Source of the DNA: Cryptomeria japonica
Taxonomy: Eukaryota > Streptophyta > Pinopsida > Cupressales > Cupressaceae
Length of the DNA: 64,000 nucleotides
Assembly (NCBI RefSeq): GCF_030272615.1
Contig: NC_081406.1
Span: 471,128,400 to 471,192,399, forward strand
Direction: 5' to 3'
Position numbers and translations under genes: made by a program. Under the pieces are notes generated by a model. The model saw only the letters and a list, made by a program, of their open reading frames with translations, had not been told where the DNA came from and did not search any database. Positions 10,572 through 23,098 of the stretch are shown here, one piece after another. The first letter of the stretch is position 1, and the number at the start of each line of letters is the position of its first letter.

Positions 10572-13500
10572 TCAAGGCTGCACCACAACTCCAAGCCTCT
10601 TTCTGAAGTATTCAAACTTCACTCCAGCTAGAGGTTTGGTGAGAACATCTACAATCTACTCATCAATGCTAATATATTTCAGCTAAATGGCACCTCTTTG
10701 TACCATATCACGAACATAATGATAATGAGTTTCCACATGTTTTGACCTGTCATGAAACACAGGATTAATAGACATTTTAATACAACTCTGATTATCACAA
10801 TAAATAACTGTGGATTCCCAAGATTGTCCAAACAACCCAGCAAGAAGCTTGTGAAGCCAAACTGCTTCTCTTGATGCCACACTTGATGCAATATACTCAG
10901 CTTCTGCAGTACTTAATGCAACCGAGGACTGTTTCCTGCTAGCCCAAGGGATCATGGCGGATCCCAAACTGAAACAAATTCCTGAAGTGCTCTTCCTATC
11001 AGTAACACTTCCTACACAATCAGAATCAGAGTAGCCTTCCAAGTTAATCACTGTATTGATTGGATACTTCAGCCCATAGCCAACTATTCCATGCAAATAT
11101 CTCAGGATATGTTTGGCTGCAATCAGGTGAACATGCTTTGGTTGGTTCATGAATTGGCTGAGTGCACTCATTGCATAACAAATGTCCGGTCCAGTGTTAA
11201 CTAGATACATCAAGGATCCAATCATCTGCCTGTACTCCGATGGATCTGCAAAATCAAAGTTAGCTGCAGATAAACTCAATTTCTTCAAGTTAGTTTCCAT
11301 AGGAGTAGACATAGGTTTACAATCCATCATACCAAATCTTTTCAATATATCAATGGTATATTTTCCTTGACTAAGAATAATTTCATTAGATCTTTGTCAT
11401 ACTTCTAACCCTAGAAAGTAATGCATTAAACCTAGATCTTTCATTTCAAATTCAGTGGCTAATTATTTCTTACATCTAATGATGAGACTATCTTCACCAG
11501 TTAAAAATAAATCATCCACATATAAAACCAAAATTAGCATTTCACCATTAAATACTTTAAAGTAAAGGTTAGGATCAGCATTATTCTTACAAAACCCTAA
11601 ATTAACCAAATACTTATCAATTTTTTCATACCAAGCTCGAGGAGCTTGCTTGAGGCCGTAGAGAGTTTTCTTCAATTTGCATACATAAGATTCTTTATTA
11701 TGAATCTCATATCCTTCTGGTTACTCAATATAGACTTCTTCCTCAATGACACCATTAAAGAAAGTAGTCTTTACATCTATCTGATGTAACTTCCAACCTT
11801 TAGCTGCAGCAATAGCTATAATAATTCTAATAGAAGTATATCTAGCAACAGGAGCAAATGTTTCTTCATAATCTATGCCTTCCTTTTGAGAAAAACCATG
11901 AGCTACAAATCTAGCTTTATATTTCTCAATACTACCATCAGCAGCATGTTTAATTTTAAATAACCATTTAGAAGAGACAACAGACTTATCTTTAGGTCTA
12001 GACACAATATCCCAGACATCATTCTTGATGATGGATTGATACTCTTTGTCCATAGCTAGTTTCCATGCTTGCTGGTTCATAGCTTCTTCTATGCTTGATG
12101 GTTCGGTCTCAATTATATTGCACATCATTGCAACATAGTTTGAGAATTTCTGAGGTCTTTGGCTTTCTCTAAATGTTCCTTGGGGAGCTGCAAACTTTTT
12201 TGCTTCTTGAATTATGCTCCTAACGCAATGTGGTCTTTTCTTGCTAATTGCAATATCTATAGGTCCATCAGTTGGATCCTGAGGCTCAGTAGGTTCACCA
12301 TGCTCAATAGGTTCGGGAGGCTCAATAGACTCCCTCTGAATCTCAGGGTTAGTATCAATATCCATATCTTGATTATCATTAACTTCTCTATCATTATTGA
12401 CAAGAGAACTTTTAGATTTTTTAAAAGCAACATTTTCTTCAAACGTAACATCCCTACTTACCTCAATGTACCTTTGTCCTGGAATGTAGACACAAAATGC
12501 TTTGGAGGACTCACTATATCCAACAAGGATACCTTTCTTCCTGGATGGCTCTAGCTTAGATCTCTTTTCTTTTGTCACATGAACATAAACAGGACTTCCA
12601 AAAATCCTTAGGTGACTGATATCAAGTTTGACTCCAGTGAAGGCTTCTTCGGGAGTCATGTTCTTCAGGACACAATGAGGGCATCTGTTCTGAATATACA
12701 CTGCAGTCTTAGATGCTTCGGCCCATAGAAAAGTCTGCAGGTCTTGATCATGAATCATAGCTTTAGCTGCTTCAACAATGGCTCTATTCTTCCTTTCAGC
12801 CACACCATTTTGCTAAGGATTGTAGGGGACGCAGAACTCCCTCTTAATTCCTGTCTCTACACAAAAGTCATGAAAACTACTTACGGTGTATTCACCTCCA
12901 CTATCAGATCTTAACACTTTAATCCTTTTACCAGATATATTTTCAACTAGAGCCTTAAATTCTTTGAACCTACTTAGTACTTCATCAAATTCTTTAGATC
13001 TTAGAAAGTAAATCCAAGTCTTTCTAGAAAATCATCTATAAATGTAACATAGTATAGAAATCCATTGGGAGAAGGAACCGACATAGGTCCACATAAGTCA
13101 GAATGAACAAGGGCCAATTTTTCCTTGGCTCTACTTTCACTTTTACGAAATGGACTTTTAGTGTTCTTACCTAATGCACAACCTTTGCAAGTATCACCAT
13201 GAAAATGACTAAGTTTAGGCATACCTTTAACCATCTTTTCAAGTAAGGGAAGTGCTTGGAAGTGAAGCTGACCGAGGCTTCTGTGTCATAGCTCGCTAGA
13301 TTCAGGAGCCTCATGAATGAGTGCTTGAACAGGGTGAGCTGAAAGCTTATACAAACTATAATATCTATTTCCAATAACACGAGCAAATTTAAAACTAGAT
13401 TTCTTAGGCCATGCAAGTACTCTACCCTCAGAAAATGCTACTTGATAACCTTTACCTTCTAGGGTAGAAATGGAGATTAAATTTTTTTTAATTCCAAGAA

Positions 13501-14590
13501 CAAATAAAATATCACTAAGATGCAAGGAGATACCAGATTCTAAATTTAAAGCAGTATTGCCAAAACCTCTTACCGAATACCAAGCATCATCACCAATTAC
13601 CACATGAAGGTTGGACTCTTTCTCCATTAAGTCTGAGAGGTGCTCTCGGCATCCCATGATATGCCTGGATGCACCACTGTCTATCAACCAAGTGTTGTTG
13701 TCAGTTGGCACATTGTTGGATAGGGCAGAAATGAAGAGGAAGTCTTCGTTATCCTTCAAATCTGCAACTTCATTCAGGTTCGCTTCTCCTTGCTTGGGCA
13801 GATTCTAACATTCTTTAGCATAGTGTCCAAACTTATCACATCTGAAGCAACAGATACGTGAAAGATCCCTTGGCTTCTTCCTTGAATCGTGAGCAGCAGG
13901 AGGTCTGAAATCTCTATTTCTTATGAAGTTGTTCTTCTTCCAATGACCACCCTTCCTTTTGACACATTGAGATGCAAGCATGTGATGGTCACCTCCATGA
14001 GTGCCCTTGAGCATTCCTCTTGCAGCTAAGCGTGATTCTTCTTGAATGCAATCAGATCGGAGGCGATCAAATGTCGGAAATTCAAATCATTCGCTTATGC
14101 TTTGAATGAATGGATCCCAAGAATCAGGAAGTCCATTTAGTGCAACCATGACAATGTCCTTGTCCACAACTTCATTTCCAATGGAGCTGAGTTGATCCTT
14201 CAATTCTGAAATTTTCATGAAGAAAGACATTACTGAATCTCCCTTACCCATCTTGACTTGAAGTAGTTGTTGCCTTAGAGTAAGTGCCCGGCTGATGTTG
14301 TTGATCTCATACATTCCCTCTAAGTGTTTGAACATCTCCCTGGCTAAAGGCAACTTGGAGATGATTGGGACAAGATGATCCTTTACAGAATCAATTAGGA
14401 ACTTCTTGGCCTTAAGAGCATTCTTCTTGAACTGCTTTAACTCTTATGGATCTGAGGGCTCGGGCAGATCCTTATCTTCTACAAACTGCAGCAGATCAAT
14501 CTCCTCAAGGGCAAGGAGAACACGAACCTTCCAAGAGGTAAAATTAAGAGCCCCATCAAGTTTGTCCTCTACTTTCAGACCTGTCACCAT
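10572..14590 (-). pseudogene. Degenerate copia gag-pol polyprotein
   Basis: The polyprotein starts at an ATG at 14590 (MVTGLKVEDKLDG). In order I see a UBN2-type gag, a CCHC knuckle CFRCDKFGHYAKEC (about 13810-13850), and protease active site WLIDSGASRHIMG (about 13690). Integrase follows, with GAG-pre zinc region, SDLCGPM, and QNGVAERKNR near 12800. The reverse transcriptase has FAPVAR, LYGLKQAPRAWY and catalytic YVDD near 11525, and RNase H has DRKSTSG and SLSTAEAEY-like ALSTAEAEY near 10900. The domain order puts integrase before reverse transcriptase, which defines Ty1/copia. Interruptions include a stop after the zinc knuckle, a TAG in NP-stop-QNGVAERK near 12815, a stop before the PEGYEI motif and frame breaks near 13250, 13020 and 11370. 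The usual copia product is about 1,300 residues, similar to the span here. Confidence 0.92.
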
Positions 14591-14657
14591 ATTGAAAATA
14601 AAACAGCAAACTGAAGGTGAAAGCTTACTGTTAATCTGATTACTTAGAATGAACCTT

Positions 14658-14669
14658 GCCCTGATACCA
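14658..14669 (-). promoter_or_regulatory. Primer-binding site of copia element (tRNA-Met type)
   Basis: The minus strand reads TGGTATCAGGG directly after the 5' LTR, one change from the initiator tRNA-Met site TGGTATCAGAG that is typical of plant copia elements. Confidence 0.88.
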
Positions 14670-15639
14670 TATTAATTTTTAGTAATCAGACTTAGCACAA
14701 TAAACATAAACTGAAAATGCAACAGATAAAACACAACACAACAGTACCCTGGGAAAACCTCCCTCTTGGAGGTGAAAAACCCAGCAACAAATCTCAAATC
14801 TGTATTAAACAATAAGCAAGTGTATCTTTACAATGGCCTTCAATTCTTGACACTAACAACGAACTATGCACAGCAATCAGAACTGATGAACTTATCTCTA
14901 ATGATGTTTGCTGTCACAATTGGAGTGGCAAACTTCTGATATGATGTTCGCTCTGCCTTTGATGAATAATAGCCTTAGGAAGGTGTTCGCAGAGTGGCAG
15001 ACTTCTGATATGATGTTCGCTCTGCCTTTGATGAATAATAGCCTTAGGAAGGTGTTTGCAGACCTCTAATGAAGTGTGTTGTTTGCTAATGAAGTTCGCT
15101 GCCCTTATACTGAAGTTCGTTGTCTGCTAATGAAGTTCGCTGCCCTTATACTGAAGTTCGCTGTTCTTATAATGGAGATCACGGACTTTGCAATCAAGTT
15201 CGCTGACCTTCTAAAGATGATTTGCAGAATTCACAAGAGATTTGCTGATGTAACAGAGGTAATCGCAGAAGGAATGATGCTTGAAGAAATTCGCACAACT
15301 TCACAATTGCTTCGCTGAAATTGCAGAAGGAGAGATACTTAAAACAATTTGCATTACTTGATATATTAATGCCATTCATATGACTTGCTTTTATACATGA
15401 CTTGAAGTATGATTTGTCCAAGTCGGCTTAGAGATTTAATTACAAGATTTGAGATTTTCAATTACTTTCTTTTACCGCCTAGAATAGGTCCAGTCCTATT
15501 ACAATTTAATTACAATTATTTGGGCCCAGCCCCAATGAGTTTAAACGCATAAATAATAATCAAACTTTAATTGCTTTTATCAACATTAAAGTTTGATAAT
15601 CCGGGCTAGCATAATCCGAGCTAGCTACCAATTTCAACA
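14670..15639 (-). repeat. 5' LTR of copia element, with internal duplications
   Basis: This 970-bp LTR matches 9508-10367. It carries a 69-bp tandem duplication (copies starting near 14923 and 14992) and a 41-bp duplication (copies near 15084 and 15126). Their sum equals the 110-bp length difference between the LTRs. Its inner end reads TA instead of CA, a C-to-T change next to the primer-binding site. Confidence 0.92.
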
Positions 15640-16080
15640 ATTCTTCCATTAGGATTTATGTGGTGAACAGATGTAATAAGGTATACAGTGAAATGGCTAA
15701 AAAGGCTTTCTCCTGTGCTATTGATGTGTATGAATTGGTTTTGATGCATAGGACAAACATCAGTCTTCAGAAAAAATGAAATTGCGGACAGCATATATTC
15801 ATGAACTTCTCGTACAAGACCTCAATAGAGAAATTTGTTGACAATTAGGCAAAAAAGTTATGTTATCATTTGTCACCATAAGCAGAACCACACTAGAAAT
15901 AAATATGAACAACATAAATTCAAAGATCTCAATTTAAGAATTTTGTGCACCAATGTTTTCAAACAATAGTATGGCATTTATGACTGCTAACTATCAAAAG
16001 AAGAATCTGCATTTTGGGTATAAAGACTATAAATAGGTAATAACTTCAAGAAGCAACTGCAAAGGCAAGAAACTGATTGA
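15640..16080. other. Residual SERAT intron 1 sequence, no gene
   Basis: This is AT-rich host intron between the copia element and element B. No ORF or repeat was recognised. Its last bases, TGAAC at 16081-16085, are the left target duplication of element B. Confidence 0.6.
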
Positions 16081-16085
16081 TGAAC

Positions 16086-16349
16086 TGTTGGCGGCAATAT
16101 TGTACACGAAAATAAAACTAGTTAATTAAGTTGTAATTGTCTTGGTTGGTTGGCAACCGAGGGGTGGCAGTTGCGGTGCGACGGTTGGTGCTCGCACCCC
16201 CTCGGTATCCTTATATACTTCCGAATGTAACTTGTGACACACGATTAGGAATGGAATAACATCTCTTATATTTTAGATCTATGGCATTATTATTCTGCAT
16301 TACGTGTTTTATCTGTGTACTTTAAGCTATTCACCCAAGAGGGTAAACA
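16086..16349 (+). repeat. 5' LTR of element B
   Basis: The LTR begins TGTTGGCGGC and ends GGGTAAACA, 264 bp. A TATATA stretch near 16212 is the likely core promoter. It differs from the 3' LTR at three sites, all consistent with cytosine deamination, two of them at CpG. Confidence 0.97.
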
Positions 16350-16367
16350 TTTGGCGTCATTGCCTAG
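16350..16367 (+). promoter_or_regulatory. Primer-binding site of element B
   Basis: TTTGGCGTCATTGCC directly follows the 5' LTR. It is a diverged version of the tRNA-Asp-type site seen in element A. Confidence 0.6.
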
Positions 16368-16408
16368 ACATACTCGGGAACGGAAGAAACGGATGGCGCA
16401 CTGACACG

Positions 16409-16777
16409 ATGGGCCTACCCGTTGGTGAGATAAACCCAAAGGTCGACAACGCGCAAACAGAGCTCTACAGCGGAGAAGACACTGCGATGAGGGAATTTTC
16501 AATCCTGCTCTAGGTAGCCATCGAGACCTACGTCCGACAAGAGGCCACGGAGGCTGAAATCCCACCAAGTGCCGTGTGGACAACACTGGAAGTTAGCCCG
16601 GCAGTAAATCGGTTGATGAACCACCTCCCCCGGTTGCTTGCACAGGCATCGCTGGCACAACAAGCTCGCCTAGAGGAGATTGCCCGGGAAGAGCAATGCC
16701 AACGAATCCTCCAACAGTACGAAGAAAACAGCCGTCGGGAAGCAGAGCGTGATGGCACGATGCCAAGAGAAAATTGA
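16409..16777 (+). pseudogene. Small leader ORF upstream of gag, element B (one stop)
   Basis: The frame starts at the ATG at 16409 (MGLPVGEINPK) and runs to a TGA at 16775-16777. A single TAG interrupts it near 16511. The core VSPAVNRLMNHLPRLLAQA matches the leader ORF of element A, and a charged Glu/Arg-rich helix follows. It is in a different frame from gag, which starts at 16921. The function is unknown. Confidence 0.6.
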
Positions 16778-16920
16778 ACCCTGAATCTAGAGGGATAAAA
16801 GAATATTCTATAATTGAATAAGATGTCATGATATTGACACAAGTTGTATCTGATGAAATGAATTAATAAAGGAGTGTTTTGGTTTTATGTGTTGTTATTT
16901 ATGAAAATGTACGGCAATTA

Positions 16921-19900
16921 ATGCCCAACCTATTAAACAAAGATAGAAATAAGAAAGCAGAAACAGACGAGTGGGAGGCTACATAGAGGGCCTTGATTCT
17001 AGAACAGCAAGTAGAACGTAGACGGAGGCTGAGGCAACTTGCCGAAGGACGACCTGCCGAAGGACGGCCCGAAGGGAACCAAGGAGGTGTCACGGAGGGT
17101 GTAGAAGCCAAGGGAAATTTTTACGCGTCGCCAGAACACCGTAGGGTGAGAAGCCACGAAGAGTTTCTGGAGGAAACAAGGTTACAGAGGAATCTAGTCG
17201 AAGAGACTCGGTATCAGTTTAGAAACTTATCCCTTATGCCACGAAGTGAGGATCACCAAAGGGAACCAGGAGTGGGCGCAGGTGAGAACGAAGGGGAGGA
17301 CAATCGTACGGCTGTAGGTGCGACACACGGCAGGCAAAACACCGTACCCCCAGTCACCCACGCAGGACACACCACCGGCGCCGGAGGGAGTGGCGCAATG
17401 GCTCAGACACAGCCACAGCCACCTCCGGAGAGACGACCCCCATCAATGGCAAGTAAACAGAAACTGTCGAAGTTCAACGGCGACAGGAAGGAAGATCCTG
17501 TCCGCCATTGCCGCACGTGCGAAACCATGTGGTCAACGAACGGTGTTACTGACCAAGACGAATGGGTAACACAATTCCCAGCAACCTTAACGGGAGTGGC
17601 CATAGACTGGTACTCAGATATGGATAAGGCCAAAGTCGGCACATGGCCCGACCTGAAGAAGGAGTTCGAGACAAAGTTCCGCCTCCTGAGAGACAACAAC
17701 AAAATAGTTGCCGAAATCTATGGCACAAAGTAGAACAAGAACGAGACTATCCGAGCCTATAGTCGGCGGCTGAAGGAACTGTTGGGGAAAATGGAGAGTC
17801 AACCAGCGGATAGGTTGAAAAAGAGATGGTTCGTGGAGGGACTGAAACACTCCCTCCGGAAGAAGATGAAAATTGTTCCACCGACATCGTACGAAGACGC
17901 ATACAATAGAGCGATGGATCTCGAGAGCGAGACCAAGACATCGAAGAAAAAAAAGAAGGATAGCTTGTCCGAGGATGATGACTCTTCTGAGGAAAGCAGC
18001 AGCGATGGCGAGGCTGGCAAAAAGGCGCAAGCGCTCCAGAAAGACATGGAGTGAATGAGGAGGGAATTCAAAACAATGAGAAGCACTGGTCGGACCGAAG
18101 GGGACATATGGTGCACTGAGTGCAAAGAGGAGGGACATACGAAGAGTACTTGCCCAAAGAAGGCATTCTGCGAGATTTGCCAAGTGATGGGACACTCCAC
18201 CAAGAAGTGCCCATACAACATGAAGACCCGAAGTACGCAAATGAACCAGGTACTGTTCACTGAGCAGGCCACAACATCCGCACCAGCGGGTACGGCCCAA
18301 CAAACTAACACAACGGCATCATCTGGAGGTTACCGGGATAATAGACACAGCGGCAGAAAAAATAACAACAATAACAATAACAGAAACCGTATCCAGTATG
18401 ACGCCAAGGGTCGGCCAATGATCCAGTGTAGGGCCTGCAATCAATGGGGACACTTCGCCCACGATTGCACAAAGGAAGCCAACCCTCAGCACCTCTGCCG
18501 ATGGTGTGGGCCAAGCGACCATGAGGACGCAAATTGCCCGAAGCCTGGTGTAAACCTTCTAAGCATAGAACCCACGAAGGCAGAAGTGTTGGCAATCACA
18601 AGGGCACAGGCCAAAAAGGTGGCATACCCAGATCCCCACACAGAGACGAAGAGAGTGCGGGAAGCAAGAGACGAGATCACAAAGGAAATGGCCGCACAAG
18701 GGCAAAACAGCCACGAGGCCGCAAGTCCGCCACGGAGGAGGGGAGAAGAGAGAATCTTACGGCAAATATCGCAGATGGAGGTACCCGTGAGGATTCAAGA
18801 CCTCCTTGAGACCATGCCGCAGTTAAAAACGGCTATCTTAAACTTCGTACCCCCACAAGTGAAAATGAGGGAGGTCGTAAGCCCCACAGCCGACCCCGTG
18901 TTAAGGGAGGTCGTAAGCCCCACGGTCAACCCCATGTTGTTGGTAGACAACAGCGGACGCCAACCGGCGGTGGTAGAAATGGGCATCCTGGGGACTACCT
19001 TGACAGACATTATTGTGGACGGAGGGTCAGGAGTAAATGTGCTCCCAGAAGCCACATGGAAAAAACTGGGAAAGCCTACGTTGTGGCCCCCCACGTTCAA
19101 CCTACTAGGGGCAGATCAACATGGGATTAAACCCCTTGGTACCCTCATGGGCCAGCAGGTGATGATTGGCACGCAGCCATTCGTGCTGGATTTTGTAGTA
19201 ATTCCCCTGAAGCAGAAAGGGTATGACGCCATTCACGGGCGGGGGTGGCTCATTGCAGCAAAAGTGAACCATAACTAGAAGCAGAATACTCTTTCCTTGG
19301 AAAACGTGGGGAGGAAGTACGTGATCGATCTCCGTACGCAAATGGTGAGTGAGGAGTTAACATCCTCCTCCGACTCGGAATCTGAGAGAGACCAGTTGGG
19401 AGAGGGTGGAGACGGACACCGCATGGAGCCTAGTGACGAAGGGGTGTTAGAACTGGAGGCATGCTCAGGGGACGACGGGGACTCCTTGAATGGCCTCTTC
19501 CATTGGCAAATGGGAGATTATGAATTATTTACACCATCGTGCAATCTATTGACCATCGAGGAAGAACCAGATATATTTCCCCCAGAATATGGAGAGTACA
19601 AGGAAGGGGAGGCCTCGGTGAATGAGACGCCGGCACACCAATTCCCGAAGGGGGAGCCCATTAAATACCAGGAAGCCAATTTAAAGGAGACAAATCTTGG
19701 GGGGACGAGTGACCCCAAGATCATCCTTGTCGGAGATGACTGGATTCCAGTGCTAAAGGCTACAGCCTTCAAAATTTTCCTTGAATACAAGGATGTCTTT
19801 GCATGGACGTACAAGGACCTGAAGGGCGTGCCCCCAGAGTTATGTTTACACCGAATAACATTGGTACCGGGAGCCCAACTGGTAAGGAAGCGGCCTTACC

Positions 19901-22521
19901 GTATGAACAAGAATTATGCTGCACAGGTGAACAACGAAATTGAGCGGATGTTGGAAGCGGGCATAATCTTCAAACTGCAGACAAGCGAATGGGTGTCTCC
20001 CATTGTGATTTCCATCAAGAAAGAGGCCAATCAGATCCGGATCTGTGTAGACTTTCGGTGTCTGAACGCTGTCACTATTAAAGACCCGTTTCCCATACCC
20101 TTCACCGACAGCATCTTGGAGGAAGTAGCTGGACATGAAATATATTCCTTCATGGATGGGTTCTCTGGGTACAACCAGATATCCATCGCGGAGGAAGATA
20201 AGTTGAAAACAACCTTCGTGGTGGAGGACGGTGTGTATGCATACAACCAAATGCCCTTCGGTCTATGCAATGCACCTGCCACCTTTCAGCGCATCATCTT
20301 GCACATCTTCGACAAGATGTCGGTGGGGAACTTCAAAGCCTTCCTGGACGATTGGTCTATTTATAGCGGACAGGACATCCACCTAAAAACCCTCGGGGAG
20401 TGCCTAGAGAGATGTCGAAGGGCACGGTTGGCCCTCAATCCGAAGAAATGTAGATTCATGGTACCACAGGGAAGATTGCTTGGACACATTGTGTGTAAAG
20501 AAGGATTGAAAATGGACTCGGACAAGATTCGAGTAATAGTAGAAATGGAACCTCCTACGGACGTCACTGGGATAAAGTCCTTCCTTGGTCATGTGGGGTA
20601 CTACAGGAGGTTCATCAAGAACTTCGCTGAGGTGTCCCACCCATTGGATAGGTTGACACGGAAAGGGGAACCATACATTTGGACAGAGCCGCAGAGCAAG
20701 GCCTTTGAAGAGCTGAAGACAAGGTTGATGGGAGCACCCATACTAGCATACCCGAATTGGGATAAGGAATTCCACGTTCACGTGGATGCCTCAAATTATG
20801 CCATCGGGGCTACATTAGCCTAGGTAGGAGGACACAGGTTGGACCACCCCGTTTATTTTGCGAGCAGATTGCTCTCGAAGGCTGAAAAGAACTACAGTAC
20901 CACAGAAAGCGAAGCCCTCGGCATGGTCTATGCCATACAGAAATTTCGTCATTACCTACTGGCTACACCATTCACATTTTACGTAGACCACCAGGCACTC
21001 ATGTACTTGGTAAACAAACCAATTATCCAGGGGAGGATAAGTCGTTGGCTATTGCTACTACAGGAGTTCACATTTACAATTGTGGTAAGACTGGGGCGAA
21101 GCCATGTCATAGCCGATCAGCTGTCCCGGATTAAGTCAGGGGAACCTCCAGAGGGAGTAAATGATGATTTTTCAGATGCGCACTTGTTCCAAATAGCCGT
21201 ACTTCCTTCGTGGTACAAGAAGATTGGAGAGTACTTGTCGACGTCCTGATTTCCGAAGGGTATGCCCCCAGGGGAACGGAGAAAGCTCGTATTAAGGAGC
21301 AAGACTTTTTCGCTCATCAACGGTTTACTCTACAAAATGGGGCCAGACCAGGTATTAAGGCGTTGTGTCATGGAGGAAGAAGTCCCGAGTGTATTAAGGG
21401 AGACACACGAAGGACCCGCAGGTGGACATATGGGCCTAGACACTACAACCCGCAAGGTGCTTCTGGCAGGACTGTGGTGGCCAACCATACATCACGACGC
21501 CAGGGAGTGGGTCGTGGGGTGCGACACTTGCCAACGGGCAGGCAAACCTCTGAAGCGAGACTTCATGCCCCTCAACCCATCGCACGCACAAGAACTCTTT
21601 GAACGATGGGGACTCGACTTTGTAGGGCCTCTTAAGGCTAGCCGCACACGACGGTGCCGTTACATTGTGGTTGCGACAGAATAATTGACTAAGTGGGTGG
21701 AGGCGAGGGCTCTCCCGGATAACTCCGCAGTAAGCACGGCTAAATTTATCTATGAACAAATCATTACGCGATATGGTATACCTATTCAGTTGACCAGTGA
21801 CCAAGGGGGCCACTTCGTGAACCATGTCATACGGCTATTGACCTCAGAGTTTAAGATTTTTCACTCATTATCGAGCCCGTACTACCCACGTGCCAATAGG
21901 CAGGCCGAGGCCACGAACAAAATATTGGTATCGGTAATTTACAAGTCTTGCGGAGTAAAAAAGGAAGATTGGGAACAGAAGTAACCCTCTGTACTATGGG
22001 CCTACAGAACGACTTACAAGGTGACCACGGGTCAAACTGCGTTCCAACTCATGTACGGGCAGGAAGCTGTGGTGCCAGCGGAATTCATGGTGCCAAGCCT
22101 TCGCATTGCAGTAGAGAACAGACTCGGGGATATGGAGAGCCTGAGGGAGAGACTGTATGCCTTAAGCAAGTTGGACGAAAAAAGAATGATGGCACAATGG
22201 GCCACAGAGGCAGCCCAGCAAAGACGGAAGGTTTGGCACGACAAGCATCTTCGGCGAATGAAGTTTACCCCTGGGCAGTTAGTGTTGAAATTCAATGGGA
22301 GGAACGAAATCAAACCAAGAAAATTTAAAGTGCGATGGCTAGGGCCCTTCAAGGTACGCGAGGTCAATACCAACGGGGCGATTAAGTTGTGGACGCTCGA
22401 CGGGAAGGAGATACCAGACGCCGTCAATGGGTCGAAATTAAAACAGTACCACAAACGGGCGACCAATCCCGGACCCTCTAGAAGAAAATTTTTATTTTTT
22501 TTTAAAACGTACGACAGTTGA
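16921..22521 (+). pseudogene. gag-pol polyprotein of element B with eight in-frame stops
   Basis: One reading frame of 1,867 codons spans gag, protease, reverse transcriptase, RNase H and integrase with no frameshift. Landmarks: gag WYSDMDKAKVG near 17610; zinc knuckles CTECKEEGHTKSTC, CEICQVMGHSTKKC and CRACNQWGHFAHDC (18110-18470); protease VDGGSG near 19020; reverse transcriptase VDFRCLN near 20050, MPFGLCNAPATF near 20250 and catalytic FLDD near 20345; RNase H HVDASN near 20780; integrase zinc motif ending CDTCQRAG near 21520, and core WGLDFVG and SDQGGHF. Internal stops are at 16984 (TAG), 17731 (TAG), 18052 (TGA), 19276 (TAG), 20821 (TAG), 21247 (TGA), 21682 (TAA) and 21982 (TAA). Several fit CAG-to-TAG, CGA-to-TGA or TGG-to-TAG changes. 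The 17731 stop coincides with one in element A. Confidence 0.95.
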
Positions 22522-22586
22522 CCGTACGGTCGAAATTTCAAAAAAAAAAAAATATATATATATATATATAAAAAGAGGAAGCCACA

Positions 22587-22776
22587 GTGGAATCACCGTA
22601 CGGTGGGACCACCAGCGGTGGCAACACTGGCGGTCGAACCACCGTGCAGTGGCAACACCGACGGTGGGACCATCGTGTGGTGGCAACACCGACGGTGGGA
22701 CCACCAACAATGGGACCACCGGCGGTGGGAACACCGTGCGGTGGCAACACCGACGGTGGACACCACCGTGCGGTAG
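22587..22776 (+). repeat. Palindromic GC-rich minisatellite in element B
   Basis: Degenerate units built from ACCGTGCGGTGGCAACACCG and CGGTGGGACCACC repeat about six to eight times. The ACCG...CGGT pairs are self-complementary, so each unit could fold into a hairpin. Confidence 0.8.
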
Positions 22777-23098
22777 ATGCCACGCCCACGCAAACATAAA
22801 ACCCCCGCCGCGCAAAGCATAAAGGCACAAACACGCAGCCGCACAAACACACAGCGACAAGGGAGAAAATTACAACACAGCGCCGAAAGGAAAAATTACA
22901 ACGCAAACCCAGCCACCGTAAGAAGGAAAATATTCCAGAGGGAGGAGATTGCACAGGCACACCCGCACGCCAAGTACACCCACCCGCCATACACCGTACT
23001 ACCGATCGACAGGAGCAAAGGAAACGCTGGCAGCTAGAAGCAAAAAAGTGGCAGCAGGCAGTTGGAAGTGGTAGAAAGTGGCAGAGTGGTTTTAAAGC

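Larger units (their letters stand above)
9508..15639 (-). mobile_element. Ty1/copia LTR retrotransposon
   Basis: This is a complete-structure copia element reading leftward. It has a 5' LTR (14670-15639), a tRNA-Met primer-binding site, gag, protease, integrase, reverse transcriptase and RNase H in copia order, a polypurine tract and a 3' LTR (9508-10367). The LTRs differ at about 6 of the first 200 aligned bases. The 110-bp length difference is explained by two tandem duplications in the 5' LTR. The flanks (TGTTT on the left, ATTCT on the right) are not a clear target duplication. The element lies in SERAT intron 1, in the same orientation as the gene. Premature stops make it non-autonomous now. 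Confidence 0.93.

Noticed and set aside
9503-15644. Target-site duplication for the copia element
   Set aside because: The flanks TGTTT and ATTCT do not match; the element ends are supported by LTR comparison, PBS and PPT only.
17614-18303. 229-codon minus-strand frame opposite element B gag
   Set aside because: It is a shadow of the plus-strand gag frame, which has zinc knuckles and a homologue in element A.
22032-22541. 169-codon minus-strand frame opposite element B integrase
   Set aside because: The plus strand encodes the integrase C-terminus with clear similarity; the minus frame is incidental.
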